64,000 nucleotides of DNA, from contig NZ_CP013940.1 in assembly GCF_001277215.2 (NCBI RefSeq), positions 3,224,001-3,288,000 of the forward strand, given 5' to 3'. The notes under the pieces were generated by a model that saw nothing but the letters and a program-made list of their open reading frames with translations, was not told the DNA's origin and did not search any database. Position 1 is the first letter of the stretch. Each line of letters opens with the position of its first letter. This document shows positions 8,303 through 17,219 of this stretch, in pieces. The DNA comes from Cronobacter malonaticus LMG 23826. GTDB lineage: Bacteria > Pseudomonadota > Gammaproteobacteria > Enterobacterales > Enterobacteriaceae. The translations under genes and the position numbers were made by a program.

Positions 8303-9385
8303 ATGAAAAAGAGCACTCTGGCATTAGTGGTGATGGGTATTGTTGCGTCTTCTGCTGTTCAGGCCGCAGAGGTGTTTAATAAAGACGGAAATAAAGTCAA
8401 TATTTATGGTCGCGTAAAAGCCATGCATTATATGAGCGACGACGCGAGCAACGACGGCGATAAAACTTACGCGCGTCTGGGCTTCAAAGGTGAAACCCAG
8501 GTCAACAGCGACCTGACCGGTTACGGCCAGTGGGAATATGAGATCGCCGGCAACCGCGCCGAAAACGACGGCTCCCAGAAAACGCGTCTGGCATTCGCGG
8601 GTCTGAAAGTAAAAGATTTTGGCTCGCTGGATTACGGCCGCAACCTGGGCGCCCTGTATGACGTGGAAGCCTGGACCGATATGTTCCCGGAATTCGGCGG
8701 CGACTCCTCCGCGAAAACCGATAACTTCATGACCAAACGTACCTCCGGCGTCGCGACCTACCGTAACACCGATTTCTTCGGCGCTGTTGACGGCCTGAAC
8801 ATGACCCTGCAATACCAGGGCAAAAACGAGCGCTCGGATTACTCCACCGCGAATGGCGACGGCTTCGGCACCTCGCTGACTTATGATTTCGGCGGCAGCG
8901 ATTTCGTCCTGGGCGGCGCGTACACCACCTCTGACCGCACCAACGTGCAGGAGCTGAAAGCCCTGGGCGGCGGCGAGCGCGCTGATGCCTGGGCCGCTGG
9001 CGCGAAGTATGACGCCAACAACCTGTACCTGGCGGTGATGTATTCTGAAACCCGCAACATGACCCCGATTAAAGGCGCTGCCGCCGCCGATCAGGGCTTT
9101 GCCAACAAAACCCAAAACTTCGAAGCCGTGGTCCAGTACCAGTTCGACTTCGGTCTGCGTCCGTCCCTCGGCTACGTGATGCAGAAAGGCAAAGATATCG
9201 AAAACGGTATCGGCGACCAAGATCTGGTGAATTATGTTGATGTGGGCGCGACCTACTACTTCAACAAAAATATGTCCGCGTTTGTGGATTACAAAATTAA
9301 CCAGATTGATGAAGACGACGTAACGCGTCGCCTGAAAATTTCTACCGACGACATCGTTGCCGTCGGTCTGAACTATCAGTTCTGA
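8303..9385 (+). CDS. phoE: Outer-membrane phosphoporin PhoE
   Basis: A trimeric general porin with anion preference, made under phosphate starvation. It has 360 residues from ATG 8303; an ATG at 8300 directly before it is an equal alternative. A signal peptide of about 21 residues ends AVQA. The mature part has the porin hallmark PEFGGDSS in the constriction loop 3 (after [10 protein letters not shown]) and the terminal aromatic residue (VGLNYQF) needed for barrel assembly. It is slightly longer than E. coli PhoE (351), with extra residues mainly in surface loops. It is divergent from proBA with a Pho-box-like repeat upstream, and two hairpins follow it. Confidence 0.93.
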   Translation: MKKSTLALVVMGIVASSAVQAAEVFNKDGNKVNIYGRVKAMHYMSDDASNDGDKTYARLGFKGETQVNSDLTGYGQWEYEIAGNRAENDGSQKTRLAFAGLKVKDFGSLDYGRNLGALYDVEAWTDMFPEFGGDSSAKTDNFMTKRTSGVATYRNTDFFGAVDGLNMTLQYQGKNERSDYSTANGDGFGTSLTYDFGGSDFVLGGAYTTSDRTNVQELKALGGGERADAWAAGAKYDANNLYLAVMYSETRNMTPIKGAAAADQGFANKTQNFEAVVQYQFDFGLRPSLGYVMQKGKDIENGIGDQDLVNYVDVGATYYFNKNMSAFVDYKINQIDEDDVTRRLKISTDDIVAVGLNYQF

Positions 9386-9391
9386 TTATTC

Positions 9392-9418
9392 TCAGGCGCG
9401 GAAATACGCCGCGCCTGA
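9392..9418. terminator. Hairpin after phoE
   Basis: TCAGGCGCGG / CCGCGCCTGA, seven bases after the phoE stop, followed by AATAAAAA; a GC-rich stem without a strong T run. Confidence 0.6.
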
Positions 9419-9436
9419 ATAAAAACTGTGGCTACG

Positions 9437-9472
9437 AAAAAAAATAACCCCGCGTCGGTGGGGTTATTTTTT
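9437..9472. terminator. Bidirectional terminator between phoE and crl
   Basis: AATAACCCC / GGGGTTATT, with A run before and T run after, so it can end transcription of both convergent genes. Confidence 0.88.
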
Positions 9473-9504
9473 ATGCGTTATTTAAGTATTAACTGAAACG
9501 CGGC

Positions 9505-9894
9505 TCAGGCAGAAAGCTTCAGATCTTCTGTTACCGGCTCCAGTTTTAAATCCATCGAGGCGAGCAGCGCACGCAGTCTTTCGTGAAAATCACGCAGCGT
9601 TTGCGAAAGCTTTTCTTTGACCTCGTCCTCTTTGATAGGCACCGCCGTCCAGTCGCCCTCTTTATCAAACAGGCCGAACTGCCAGGTATAGGTAAAGCGG
9701 TCTTCATGCGCTTCCAGCTCCATCCACCAGCCCCAGAATTCACGCTTCTCCGGCGCGGGTTTGACGTTGACGCAAACAGCCAGGCAATCAAAGAAGAAGC
9801 GGTTGCCTTCACACTGCTCTTCCCGAATATACGGGCCAAGGGCAGTGAATTTCTTAATCATCCTGCTTTTCGGGTGTCCACTCGGTAACGTCAT
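9505..9894 (-). CDS. crl: Sigma factor-binding protein Crl
   Basis: Small cytoplasmic protein that helps sigma-S bind RNA polymerase, raising expression of stationary-phase and curli genes. It has 129 residues from ATG 9894 ([19 protein letters not shown]), preceded by an AAGGAGAT ribosome site. The 18 extra upstream codons of the open frame are not part of the family. The conserved core [29 protein letters not shown] carries the sigma-contact residues. The C-terminus is a few residues shorter than in E. coli (133). It is convergent with phoE and upstream of frsA in the usual order. Confidence 0.95.
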   Translation of the reverse strand: MTLPSGHPKSRMIKKFTALGPYIREEQCEGNRFFFDCLAVCVNVKPAPEKREFWGWWMELEAHEDRFTYTWQFGLFDKEGDWTAVPIKEDEVKEKLSQTLRDFHERLRALLASMDLKLEPVTEDLKLSA

Positions 9895-9951
9895 TGCGAT
9901 CTCCTTTTGTGAAGCCATTGTTTTACCAAACCAATGGAAATTAGCCAATCA

Positions 9952-11199
9952 TTAACGCAATTTATGGTTTACCCACCCGGAAATCTGATGCAGCGCCTTA
10001 TCAAAGTTGCTGTACACCGGCGAAGTGGGGATCTCCAGCAGCTTACCGTCCACAGATGACGAGGCGATTAAACGCGACTCCTCCTCCGGGCTGAAAATGT
10101 CGTTTTTCCAGTAGCCTGCAAGCATCGGTATCGGGCAGCGGCGGCCGAGCAGCCCCTGGGTTTTCAGCGAATAGCGGTTGAGCTCGACACGCAGCGCGTT
10201 GTCCGAGGCGTCATACATGCCAAGACGGCTCGCCAGCACATCCATATACATCTCCGGTACCTGGTCCTGCCGTGCCGGATCGCTGAAAAGCTGATGCACT
10301 ATCGGGCCGAGACAGGCCACGGCTTTAAGGCGCGGCGCTTCAAGATACGCGAGGCGCACCGCCACGTTCGCCCCGAAGCGAAACCCAAACGCCGCCACGC
10401 GGGTGTGATCGACCCACGGCAGATTCGGCAGAGCCTGAAGCACATGTTGATGCAGCAGGCTGGAATCCTGCGTCAGCGTCCATTTGGACGACGCGCCGAC
10501 CGAGGGCATATCGATCGTGAGCATCGCGATGCCGAGCGGCGCGAAGTAACGCTCGAAAAGATTAAAGTAGTCGCTTTGTAGCGCGTCCAGCCCGCCGCAA
10601 ATCAGGACGGTCGGGAATGGCCCCTGCCCGCCTTTGGGAAGATGCAGAAAGCCGGTGATGGTCGCGCCGCCGGGGATCGGGAACGAGAGCTCGCGCAGTT
10701 CGCCGGAGAGCCGCGTGGCGGCTTCTTCATACGCGCGGTTCGCCAGCACCTGCGCCTGTTCGGCGAGCGTATCGCCTTTCAGGTGCGGATAGGCGGCAAT
10801 GCTGTAGAGCGTGGAGGCCATCAGCCAGGCCTTGCCGATGGCCGCTTCGTCGGTCTCCTGCCCGGCGCGCTGTTGCCACGCCATCGCCTGCTTCGACCAC
10901 TCAAAAATCCAGTTACCGCCGCGATAACCGATGACCGTATCGAAATGCGCGGGATCGGTGCGTTCGGCGTCGCTCAGCACGATGCGCGACTGCACTTCAA
11001 GGATTTCCCGCGGATCGACGCCGCGCCAGACCCACATCAGCCGGTTAATCATGCGATACCACTGCGGCACTGTTTTACCGTCCAGCGTGGACTGGATCAC
11101 CGGAGGCGGCGCGTGCTGAAGACGACGCACCAGCGTCGAGGTTTCCGGGTATTTAAACCGCGGCTTAAACAGGGTTTCGCTCAGATTGGCCTGCGACAT
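9952..11199 (-). CDS. frsA: Esterase FrsA (fermentation/respiration switch protein)
   Basis: Alpha/beta-hydrolase of 415 residues from ATG 11199 ([19 protein letters not shown]), matching the 414 of E. coli FrsA. FrsA has carboxylesterase activity and binds dephosphorylated EIIA-Glc in E. coli, which is thought to favour fermentation. The hydrolase core shows the strand-turn [13 protein letters not shown], with a modified nucleophile elbow (GFRFG), and [14 protein letters not shown]. The open frame runs 51 codons further upstream across the gpt terminator and is not coding there. It lies between gpt and crl as in E. coli. Confidence 0.95.
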   Translation of the reverse strand: MSQANLSETLFKPRFKYPETSTLVRRLQHAPPPVIQSTLDGKTVPQWYRMINRLMWVWRGVDPREILEVQSRIVLSDAERTDPAHFDTVIGYRGGNWIFEWSKQAMAWQQRAGQETDEAAIGKAWLMASTLYSIAAYPHLKGDTLAEQAQVLANRAYEEAATRLSGELRELSFPIPGGATITGFLHLPKGGQGPFPTVLICGGLDALQSDYFNLFERYFAPLGIAMLTIDMPSVGASSKWTLTQDSSLLHQHVLQALPNLPWVDHTRVAAFGFRFGANVAVRLAYLEAPRLKAVACLGPIVHQLFSDPARQDQVPEMYMDVLASRLGMYDASDNALRVELNRYSLKTQGLLGRRCPIPMLAGYWKNDIFSPEEESRLIASSSVDGKLLEIPTSPVYSNFDKALHQISGWVNHKLR

Positions 11200-11254
11200 G
11201 CTTTCTGCCTCCGTAAAAACAGCACAAAACATGATTGTACTCGCAGGCGGCGGA

Positions 11255-11286
11255 TAAAAACAAAAACGCCCGGCAGTGCCGGGCGT
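11255..11286 (-). terminator. Terminator of gpt
   Basis: On the minus strand: ACGCCCGGCA / TGCCGGGCGT followed by TTTTTGTTTTT, 20 bases after the gpt stop. Confidence 0.9.
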
Positions 11287-11306
11287 AAAGATGCGTAAGG
11301 ACGGGA

Positions 11307-11765
11307 TTAACGGCCGGACAGCGGCGGCACAAACACCACGCCCATATCCCACGGCTGCTCGATCCAGGTGTCCTGCGGGATGTCGATGACGTAGTCGTCC
11401 ACCAGCGGCTGGCCTGCCGGTTTAGCGAAAATCGTCACGAAGCGGGCTTTCGGGTACATCTCACGGATAGCGACTGCGGTGCCGCCGGTATCCACCAGGT
11501 CGTCCACCACGATAAAGCCTTCACCATCGCCTTCTGCGCGCTTGATGACTTTCAGTTCGCGCTGGTTGTCATGGTCGTAGCTGGAGATACAGACGGTATC
11601 GACGTGACGGATACCCAGTTCGCGCGCCAGCAGTGCGCCAGGCACCAGACCGCCGCGGCTGACGGCGATAATGCCTTTCCACTGATCGGCAGGCAGCAGG
11701 CGGCTCGCCAGCTTGCGCGCGTGGATCTGTAACATATCCCAGGTGACAACGTATTTTTCGCTCAT
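11307..11765 (-). CDS. gpt: Xanthine-guanine phosphoribosyltransferase
   Basis: Purine salvage enzyme joining xanthine, guanine or hypoxanthine to PRPP to give XMP, GMP or IMP. It has 152 residues, the same as E. coli Gpt, and nearly every position is recognisable. The PRPP-binding loop is [12 protein letters not shown] at residues 86-97, and the flexible loop is [11 protein letters not shown] near 61-71. It is a single gene with its own terminator and a TATAAT -10 upstream, divergent from pepD. The enzyme is peripheral to the inner membrane in E. coli; no membrane segment is needed or seen. Confidence 0.98.
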   Translation of the reverse strand: MSEKYVVTWDMLQIHARKLASRLLPADQWKGIIAVSRGGLVPGALLARELGIRHVDTVCISSYDHDNQRELKVIKRAEGDGEGFIVVDDLVDTGGTAVAIREMYPKARFVTIFAKPAGQPLVDDYVIDIPQDTWIEQPWDMGVVFVPPLSGR

Positions 11766-11832
11766 GTGAAGTGTCCCGGCCAGTTTAAAAAACGGCTTAA
11801 AAAGTGTTCAGGGGGAAAATAGGTTGCGCGAG

Positions 11833-11861
11833 ATTATAGAGATCTGAGCCGCTAAAAACCA
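11833..11861 (-). promoter_or_regulatory. Candidate gpt promoter
   Basis: A perfect TATAAT (minus strand, 11838-11833) lies about 70 bases upstream of the gpt ATG. The -35 region is weak (TGGTTT with a 17-base spacer). Confidence 0.5.
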
Positions 11862-12025
11862 GTGCCACGCGGCATGGGCCGTGGTTTTTGCTCGCTTTGG
11901 TCTGCACAGCATAAAAGAAAGTGGTATTCTCGGGCTATTGCCCAGGCCCGTCTTGCGGCACATCACAACGATAACCCAGAGGCCCGTACGCCGCGCTGCA
12001 CCGGGCCCAGTCAAGGAGACTTAAC

Positions 12026-13483
12026 GTGTCTGAACTGTCTCAACTCTCCCCTCAACCGCTGTGGGATATTTTCGCGAAAATCTGCTCCATTCCGCATCCG
12101 TCCTACCATGAAGAACAACTCGCCGAACACATCATGGGCTGGGCGAAGGAAAAAGGCCTGTTCGCCGAACGCGACCAGGTGGGCAACATTTTAATTCGCA
12201 AACCGGCGACCGCCGGCATGGAAAACCGCAAGCCGGTCGTGCTGCAGGCCCACCTCGATATGGTGCCGCAGAAAAATAACGACACCGTTCATGATTTCAC
12301 GAAAGATCCTATCCAGCCGTATATCGATGGCGAATGGGTGAAAGCGCGCGGCACCACGCTTGGCGCGGATAACGGCATCGGTATGGCGTCCGCGCTCGCG
12401 GTGCTGGCTGACGAAAACGTCGTACACGGCCCGCTGGAAGTGCTGCTGACCATGACCGAAGAAGCCGGCATGGACGGCGCGTTTGGTTTGCAGGCAGGCT
12501 GGTTGCAGGCCGATATCCTCATTAATACCGATTCCGAAGAAGAAGGCGAAATCTATATGGGTTGCGCCGGCGGTATCGATTTTATCTCCACGCTGCCGCT
12601 CTCCCGCGAAGCTATCCCGGCCGGTTTTGAGACGTTTAAACTGACGCTCAAAGGGCTGAAAGGCGGCCACTCCGGCGGCGATATTCATCTGGGCCTCGGC
12701 AACGCCAACAAACTACTGGCGCGTTTCCTGTGCGGTCATGCGCAGGCGCTGGATCTGCGTCTGGTGGATTTCAACGGCGGTACGCTGCGTAACGCCATCC
12801 CGCGCGAAGCGTTCGCGACCGTTGCGGTGCCTGCCGCTAACGCGGGCGAGCTGAAAACGCTGGCGAATACCTATCTCGATATTCTGAAGAATGAGCTCTC
12901 CGTTAAAGAGAAAAACATCACCGTTGTGCTGGAAGCGGCCACGACCGACAAAGCCGCGCTGACCGCGCAGAGCCGCGATGCGTTTATCGCGCTGCTGAAC
13001 GCGACGCCGAACGGGGTGATTCGCAACTCTGACGTGGCGAAAGGCGTGGTGGAAACCTCCCTGAACGTGGGCGTGGTGACCATGAACGACGAGCAGGCGG
13101 AAATCATCTGCCTGATCCGCTCGCTTATCGACAGCGGTAAAGATTACGTGGTGAGCATGCTGGAATCGCTCGGCAAGCTGGCTGGCGCGAAAACCGCGGC
13201 CAAAGGCAGCTACCCTGGCTGGCAGCCGGACGCGAGCTCGCCGGTGATGGCGCTGGTGCGTGAAACCTATCAGCGTCTGTTTAACAAGACGCCGAATATC
13301 CAGGTGATCCACGCCGGTCTGGAGTGCGGGCTGTTCAAGAAGCCGTACCCGCAGATGGATATGGTGTCAATCGGGCCGACCATTACCGGGCCGCACTCGC
13401 CGGATGAGCAGGTACATATCGAAAGCGTGGGCCACTACTGGACGCTGCTGACCGAGCTGCTGAAAGCGATCCCGGCGAAGTAA
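12026..13483 (+). CDS. pepD: Cytosol non-specific dipeptidase (aminoacyl-histidine dipeptidase)
   Basis: M20-family zinc peptidase cleaving many dipeptides with an unblocked N-terminus, including Xaa-His. It has 485 residues, identical in length to E. coli PepD. Translation starts at GTG 12026, with AAGGAGA seven bases upstream. Metal and catalytic motifs are in place: QAHLDMVP near residue 80, TTLGADNGIGM near 115-125 and TEEAGMDG near 149-156. A lid and dimerisation domain lies between about 180 and 390. It is divergent from gpt and followed by a terminator and the first palindromic-repeat cluster. Confidence 0.98.
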   Translation: MSELSQLSPQPLWDIFAKICSIPHPSYHEEQLAEHIMGWAKEKGLFAERDQVGNILIRKPATAGMENRKPVVLQAHLDMVPQKNNDTVHDFTKDPIQPYIDGEWVKARGTTLGADNGIGMASALAVLADENVVHGPLEVLLTMTEEAGMDGAFGLQAGWLQADILINTDSEEEGEIYMGCAGGIDFISTLPLSREAIPAGFETFKLTLKGLKGGHSGGDIHLGLGNANKLLARFLCGHAQALDLRLVDFNGGTLRNAIPREAFATVAVPAANAGELKTLANTYLDILKNELSVKEKNITVVLEAATTDKAALTAQSRDAFIALLNATPNGVIRNSDVAKGVVETSLNVGVVTMNDEQAEIICLIRSLIDSGKDYVVSMLESLGKLAGAKTAAKGSYPGWQPDASSPVMALVRETYQRLFNKTPNIQVIHAGLECGLFKKPYPQMDMVSIGPTITGPHSPDEQVHIESVGHYWTLLTELLKAIPAK

Positions 13484-13498
13484 GCGTTTGATGTAAAA

Positions 13499-13527
13499 GA
13501 AAGGCGGCCCTTGGGTCGCCTTTTTTG
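13499..13527 (+). terminator. Terminator of pepD
   Basis: AAAGGCG / CGCCTTT hairpin followed by a T run, 16 bases after the pepD stop. Confidence 0.85.
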
Positions 13528-13546
13528 TTGTGGCGGGGTGGGAAAC

Positions 13547-13679
13547 GGCGGGTGCGCTGCGCTTACCCGCCCTACGGGGTTTAACGGGGGATGTCAGCGG
13601 CGGGTGCGCTGCGCTTACCCGCCCTACGCTTCCCGACGGTTATCATCCTCCAGGGTGGGTAAGCGTGAGCGCACCCACC
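13547..13679. repeat. Palindromic repeat cluster A (3 units)
   Basis: Two direct copies of a 29-base unit (GGCGGGTGCGCT-GCGCTTACCCGCCCTAC; 13547-13575 and 13599-13627) are followed by one inverted copy (13651-13679), after a spacer containing GACGGTTATCATC. The same layout, including that spacer, recurs at 15707-15890. It is an intergenic palindromic element of the REP/BIME kind. Confidence 0.85.
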
Positions 13680-13717
13680 TTCCAGTATGGCGCGCCCACC
13701 TTTAAACGCGGCCGCGA

Positions 13718-14335
13718 TCACTTCACCGGCGTAAAACCTTTCCCCGTAAAACACCGCGTGGGATTGCCGCGTTCTATCTGATGATGAAACAACCGCCGCT
13801 GCGCTTTTTGCCCTGCGCTCTGCGCGTCGCGCTGCGCTTCGAGCTTATGCGCAATCAACAGCGTCGCCAGCCTTTTATTGGCATGCTGGCTGCGCTCTGA
13901 CCGCACCTTTACGCTGATGCCGGTCGCCACATGCGTGGCGCGTATCGCCGAATCGGTTTTATTGACGTGCTGCCCGCCCGGCCCGGAGGCGCGCAACGCG
14001 TCAAAACGAATGTCGCTTTCCGGCATCTCGCCCACCGGCGTAAACACCGCCGCGCCGATAAACCAGTTTTTACGGGCATGACGCGGGCGATACGGGCTTT
14101 CGCATATCCACTGCACCGTCCCGCACCAGCGCTGCGCGAGCGGTTGCGCGTTTTCGCCTTCAAGCGAGACCAGCGCCGAGCGCAGCGTACCGGCGCGGGG
14201 CCCCGGCTCTTCTTCTATGACCGACAGCCCGACATGCGCCTGCGCCGCCTCTTTGCGCAGCGCCTCCAGCGCTTTGCTGACGGCCAGACAACATTCGTCC
14301 GGCCCCTGCGCGGAAGAGAGTTGCAATAGGATCAT
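13718..14335 (-). CDS. prfH: Peptide chain release factor homologue PrfH
   Basis: A release-factor-like protein of 205 residues from ATG 14335. The peptidyl-tRNA hydrolysis motif GGQ is at residues 120-122 ([14 protein letters not shown]), and a basic C-terminal tail follows. It lacks the codon-recognition domain of RF1/RF2, so it should not read stop codons. Its ATG overlaps the rtcB stop by four bases (ATGA), indicating translational coupling. In other bacteria PrfH has been reported to work with its paired RtcB2, releasing the nascent chain from ribosomes cut in the decoding centre so that the ligase can reseal the 16S rRNA. In E. coli K-12 the pair is degraded; here both genes look complete. 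Confidence 0.93.
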   Translation of the reverse strand: MILLQLSSAQGPDECCLAVSKALEALRKEAAQAHVGLSVIEEEPGPRAGTLRSALVSLEGENAQPLAQRWCGTVQWICESPYRPRHARKNWFIGAAVFTPVGEMPESDIRFDALRASGPGGQHVNKTDSAIRATHVATGISVKVRSERSQHANKRLATLLIAHKLEAQRDAQSAGQKAQRRLFHHQIERGNPTRCFTGKGFTPVK

Positions 14336-15471
14336 TCGCTTCGCTCCCCGCTGGTTTTTAAAGTCAGCACCGGTTTCAGGCGCGCGAGCGGCTTCACCAG
14401 CCCCGCGCCCGTCAGGCACTGCATCACGCTCTCTATCGATTTATACGCCTGCGGCGCTTCTTCGTAGATAAGCTGGCGGTCGCGGCAAATCACCCGGCTG
14501 CCAAAGGCCGTACGGGAGAGTTGCGCCGGACTGAATTTACCGGAAAGACGGCCCTTGCACTCGGTACGCATCCATTTACGGCCTGCGCCGTGCGCCAGCG
14601 AATCGAGCGCCTCGCTGCCGCCCGTCGGCTGCACCAGATAGCTGTAATCGCCGCGCGATCCAGGGATAACGACCGGGCCGAGATCGGCGGGCGTCGCACC
14701 TTTACGATGCAGCCAGCCCTGCGTGTCGCCTAAGGTGTAAGGCGCAAGCAGGTTATGGTTAACATCAAGCACCGGCTCGCCGGTCTCTTTGATATGCGCC
14801 AGCAAACGACGCGCGATGAGCGCACGGTTGGCGACCGCGAAATCGAGCGCCTGCTGATGCTGCGCCAGATACTCGCTGGCCTCTTCGCTGCCCGCTTCCA
14901 GCCCGTCGTGGGAGAAGCGCTCAACGTGGGCGCGCAGGATCTGCTGACCAAACCCGCGCGAGCCGCTGTGCGCCAGCAACAGGAGCTGCGCAGGGCGAAT
15001 GCCGAGCGCCGCAATCGCGTCGTCGTCATAGACGCTGTCGATTTGCTGCAGCTCCGCAAAGTGATTGCCGCCGCCCACCGAGCCAAGCGACGCCGCGTAC
15101 GGGTGCGCAGCAAGCGACGGCGGCAGCGCCGCTTCCAGCCAGTCGGCCGGGGCGATATCGCTGTAGGTTTGCAGGCGCTTTTCGAGTTTATCGAGGTTGA
15201 GCTTGCGGGTTAACAGCGAGGTTTGCCACAGCGCCATGCCGCAGCCAATGTCATTACCCACCAGCGCCGGGTAAAAACGAGTAACGGAGAAAAAGGCCGC
15301 GCCGATGGGGTAACCGCGCCCCGGATGCAGATCCGGCATGCCGACCACGCGGGTCATTCCCGCAAGCCTGGCGGTGGTTAAGAGTTGTTGCGTGGCGGCG
15401 CTTTCGATCCAGAGATCGTCCGACGCAAGATATGCGACAGCGTCAGACAAGGGACGAATAAAATTGCCCAT
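14332..15471 (-). CDS. RNA ligase of the RtcB family (RtcB2 type, paired with prfH)
   Basis: A 379-residue ligase from ATG 15471 ([18 protein letters not shown]). RtcB enzymes join RNA ends bearing 2',3'-cyclic phosphate or 3'-phosphate to 5'-OH ends, using GTP and manganese. Metal and active-site motifs are all present: GNDIGCGM near residues 73-80, [26 protein letters not shown] and the histidine of AHGAGRK, which corresponds to the guanylylated histidine. Direct coupling to prfH places it in the RtcB2 group linked to repair of damaged ribosomes rather than the rtcBA group; no rtcA or rtcR is nearby. A sigma-70 promoter and a short leader frame lie upstream. The ATG at 15483 gives four more residues and is an alternative start. 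Confidence 0.93.
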   Translation of the reverse strand: MGNFIRPLSDAVAYLASDDLWIESAATQQLLTTARLAGMTRVVGMPDLHPGRGYPIGAAFFSVTRFYPALVGNDIGCGMALWQTSLLTRKLNLDKLEKRLQTYSDIAPADWLEAALPPSLAAHPYAASLGSVGGGNHFAELQQIDSVYDDDAIAALGIRPAQLLLLAHSGSRGFGQQILRAHVERFSHDGLEAGSEEASEYLAQHQQALDFAVANRALIARRLLAHIKETGEPVLDVNHNLLAPYTLGDTQGWLHRKGATPADLGPVVIPGSRGDYSYLVQPTGGSEALDSLAHGAGRKWMRTECKGRLSGKFSPAQLSRTAFGSRVICRDRQLIYEEAPQAYKSIESVMQCLTGAGLVKPLARLKPVLTLKTSGERSE

Positions 15472-15541
15472 ATACCAATCCATAATGTGGAAAAAAATAA
15501 GGATGTGGCAGACGAAAACCCGGGCAATGAAAAAAGCGGAA

Positions 15542-15589
15542 TTAGTCCTGGGTCAGTCTGCAAAGCGTAATCAGCGTGGTGTAAGTCAT
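15542..15589 (-). CDS. Candidate 15-codon leader peptide of the rtcB-prfH operon
   Basis: MTYTTLITLCRLTQD followed by TAA, with an unusually good ribosome site (AAAGGAGG, seven bases before the ATG). It starts about 40 bases downstream of the predicted transcription start and ends 70 bases before the rtcB ATG. Five of the 15 residues are threonine. The frame sits within a perfect 9-base inverted repeat whose left arm overlaps the ribosome site. It is too short for similarity evidence, so coding is inferred from signal quality and position. It could regulate rtcB-prfH through translation of the leader. Confidence 0.45.
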   Translation of the reverse strand: MTYTTLITLCRLTQD

Positions 15590-15608
15590 GATGTGCCTCC
15601 TTTGCAGA
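15557..15608 (-). promoter_or_regulatory. Perfect 9-base inverted repeat around the rtcB leader frame
   Basis: On the minus strand TCTGCAAAG (15608-15600) can pair with CTTTGCAGA (15565-15557) across a 34-base loop. The first arm includes the AAAG of the leader's ribosome site and the second lies inside the leader frame. Ribosomes on the leader would therefore open the stem. Confidence 0.6.
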
Positions 15609-15635
15609 TGATGAGAATGGGAAAAAACGGCCTGC

Positions 15636-15664
15636 ATCATAACGAGAGCGGTATGCCGGTACAA
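15636..15664 (-). promoter_or_regulatory. Sigma-70 promoter of rtcB-prfH
   Basis: Minus strand: TTGTAC (15664-15659), 17-base spacer, TATGAT (15641-15636). Predicted start near 15629, giving a leader of about 160 bases before rtcB. No sigma-54 type site was seen, unlike the rtcBA operon controlled by RtcR. Confidence 0.65.
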
Positions 15665-15706
15665 TGATGAATCACGGATAACTATTAGTTCAGGTAGGGG
15701 TACGGT

Positions 15707-15890
15707 GGCGGGTGCGCTGACGCTTACCCGCCCTACAGGGTTTAACGGTGAGCGCCAGCGGCGGGTGCGCTCCGCTTACCCGCCCTGCGGGGTTAATTGT
15801 GGGCGCTGACCGCGGGTGCGCTCCGCTTACCCGCCCTAGGCTTCCTGACGGTTATCATCATGTAGGGTGGGTAAGCGAAGCGCACCCACC
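15707..15890. repeat. Palindromic repeat cluster B (4 units)
   Basis: Three direct units (15707-15736, 15760-15788, 15811-15839) of the pattern GGCGGGTGCGCTNCGCTTACCCGCCCTAC and one inverted unit (15862-15890), with the GACGGTTATCATC spacer before the inverted unit. It is the same composite element as cluster A. It fills most of the gap between the rtcB leader and the dinB stop. Confidence 0.85.
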
Positions 15891-15908
15891 GGGCCCGAAG
15901 ATAAGCCC

Positions 15909-16964
15909 CTACAGCCCCAGCACCAGCTGACGCTCGATTTGCGGGTCAAGCAGCGTCACATGCAGCCCCACCAACCGCACGCCGCGCCCGCTGCGGCGCT
16001 CGTCCCAGGTTTTGCGTGCCGTGGCGAGCAAATCCTCTTTATTAAGCTTCGGCCAGACGTGCTCCTGCGTGGTGAGCTGGAAATCATTAAATTTGAGCTT
16101 CACGCCCTGGCGTGCGATGCGCAGATCCGGCTGCACCGCGGCAAGCCGGCGTTCAAGCTCCGGGTAGAGCCGCTCCACAATCGCCTCGCACTCCGCCCAT
16201 TCATGAATATCCTCCGCCAGCGTGCGCTCGACGCCGACCGATTTACGCTGTCTGTCGCTGCTTATCTCCCGGTCATCTATTCCCTGGCTGCGCTCCCACA
16301 ACACGCGCCCAAATTTGCCAAAACGCCTGAGCAGCGCGGCAAGATCGCTCTTTTGCACATCCTCGCAGGTACGCAGGCCAAGGCTCTCCAGCTTCGCCGC
16401 CGTTACCTTGCCGACGCCCGGGATCTTGCCAAGCGGCAGCGTGCGCAAAAACACCGGCACCTCTTCAGGCGTGATCACATATTGCCCGTTGGGCTTGTTG
16501 AGATCGGAGGCGATCTTGGCGAGGAATTTGATCGGCGCGATACCCGCCGACGCGGTGAGCTGGAGTTCGTCGAAAATCGTCTGGCGGATCTCTTTGGCCA
16601 TCAGCGTGGCCGAGCCGTAACAGTGCGGGCTGTGGGTGACATCCAGATACGCTTCGTCGAGCGAGAGCGGTTCAATCAGCGAGGTATAGCGCGAGAATAT
16701 TTCCCGGATATGGGCAGACGCTTCTTTATAGGCGTCAAAACGCCCCGGCAGCAGCGTGAGATGCGGGCAGAGCTTGAGCGCCATCGCGGTGGGCATGGCG
16801 CTACGCACGCCATATTTACGCGCCGGATAATTGGCGGTGCTGATAACGCCGCGTCGTTCGCGGCTGCCGCCGATGGCGAGCGGAATATCGCGCAGGGCTG
16901 GATTATCGCGCATCTCTACCGCCGCGAAAAAGCAGTCCATATCGACATGAATGATTTTGCGCAT
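15909..16964 (-). CDS. dinB: DNA polymerase IV
   Basis: Y-family translesion polymerase, induced by the SOS response, which copies past minor-groove lesions without proofreading. It has 351 residues from ATG 16964 ([19 protein letters not shown]), equal to E. coli DinB; the 19 extra upstream codons overlap the LexA box and are not coding. Catalytic acidic residues lie in HVDMDCFF (near residue 8) and SLDEAYLD (near residues 102-109). The C-terminus ends QLVLGL, the clamp-binding motif. A consensus LexA box lies 15 bases before the start. The yafNOP genes that follow dinB in E. coli are absent; cluster B follows instead. Confidence 0.98.
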   Translation of the reverse strand: MRKIIHVDMDCFFAAVEMRDNPALRDIPLAIGGSRERRGVISTANYPARKYGVRSAMPTAMALKLCPHLTLLPGRFDAYKEASAHIREIFSRYTSLIEPLSLDEAYLDVTHSPHCYGSATLMAKEIRQTIFDELQLTASAGIAPIKFLAKIASDLNKPNGQYVITPEEVPVFLRTLPLGKIPGVGKVTAAKLESLGLRTCEDVQKSDLAALLRRFGKFGRVLWERSQGIDDREISSDRQRKSVGVERTLAEDIHEWAECEAIVERLYPELERRLAAVQPDLRIARQGVKLKFNDFQLTTQEHVWPKLNKEDLLATARKTWDERRSGRGVRLVGLHVTLLDPQIERQLVLGL

Positions 16965-16978
16965 CGCCACGCCCCGCA

Positions 16979-16994
16979 CTGTATGTCCATACAG
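16979..16994. promoter_or_regulatory. LexA box upstream of dinB
   Basis: CTGTATGTCCATACAG: a perfect CTGT-N8-ACAG palindrome 15 bases before the dinB ATG. It supports SOS control as in E. coli. Confidence 0.92.
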
Positions 16995-17219
16995 TCTGGC
17001 AAAAAATGGGGGCGGCGGCAACCTTCCTTATTCCGCCATAATTGCGTAAATTCTCGGGGGCGCAAGGAAGTTAAGCAAAACTTAATTGTAAACGCAGCAG
17101 GCAGCGCTTGCGAAAAATAACAGCGGTGCTAATGTGAGCGCTCCTGAACCAGAATAGTCTTATTTTGGATCCCTTCGCCTTTCGGCATCGGTCTTAGCTT
17201 TATCAAGGAAACAAGCAGT

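Noticed and set aside
9894..9948. N-terminal extension of Crl in the open frame
   Set aside because: The extra 18 codons have no similarity to Crl, and the ribosome site lies before the internal ATG at 9894.
13547..15890. Regularly spaced GC-rich repeats considered as a CRISPR array
   Set aside because: Only three or four units per cluster, in mixed orientation, with short similar spacers and no cas genes; they fit palindromic intergenic elements.
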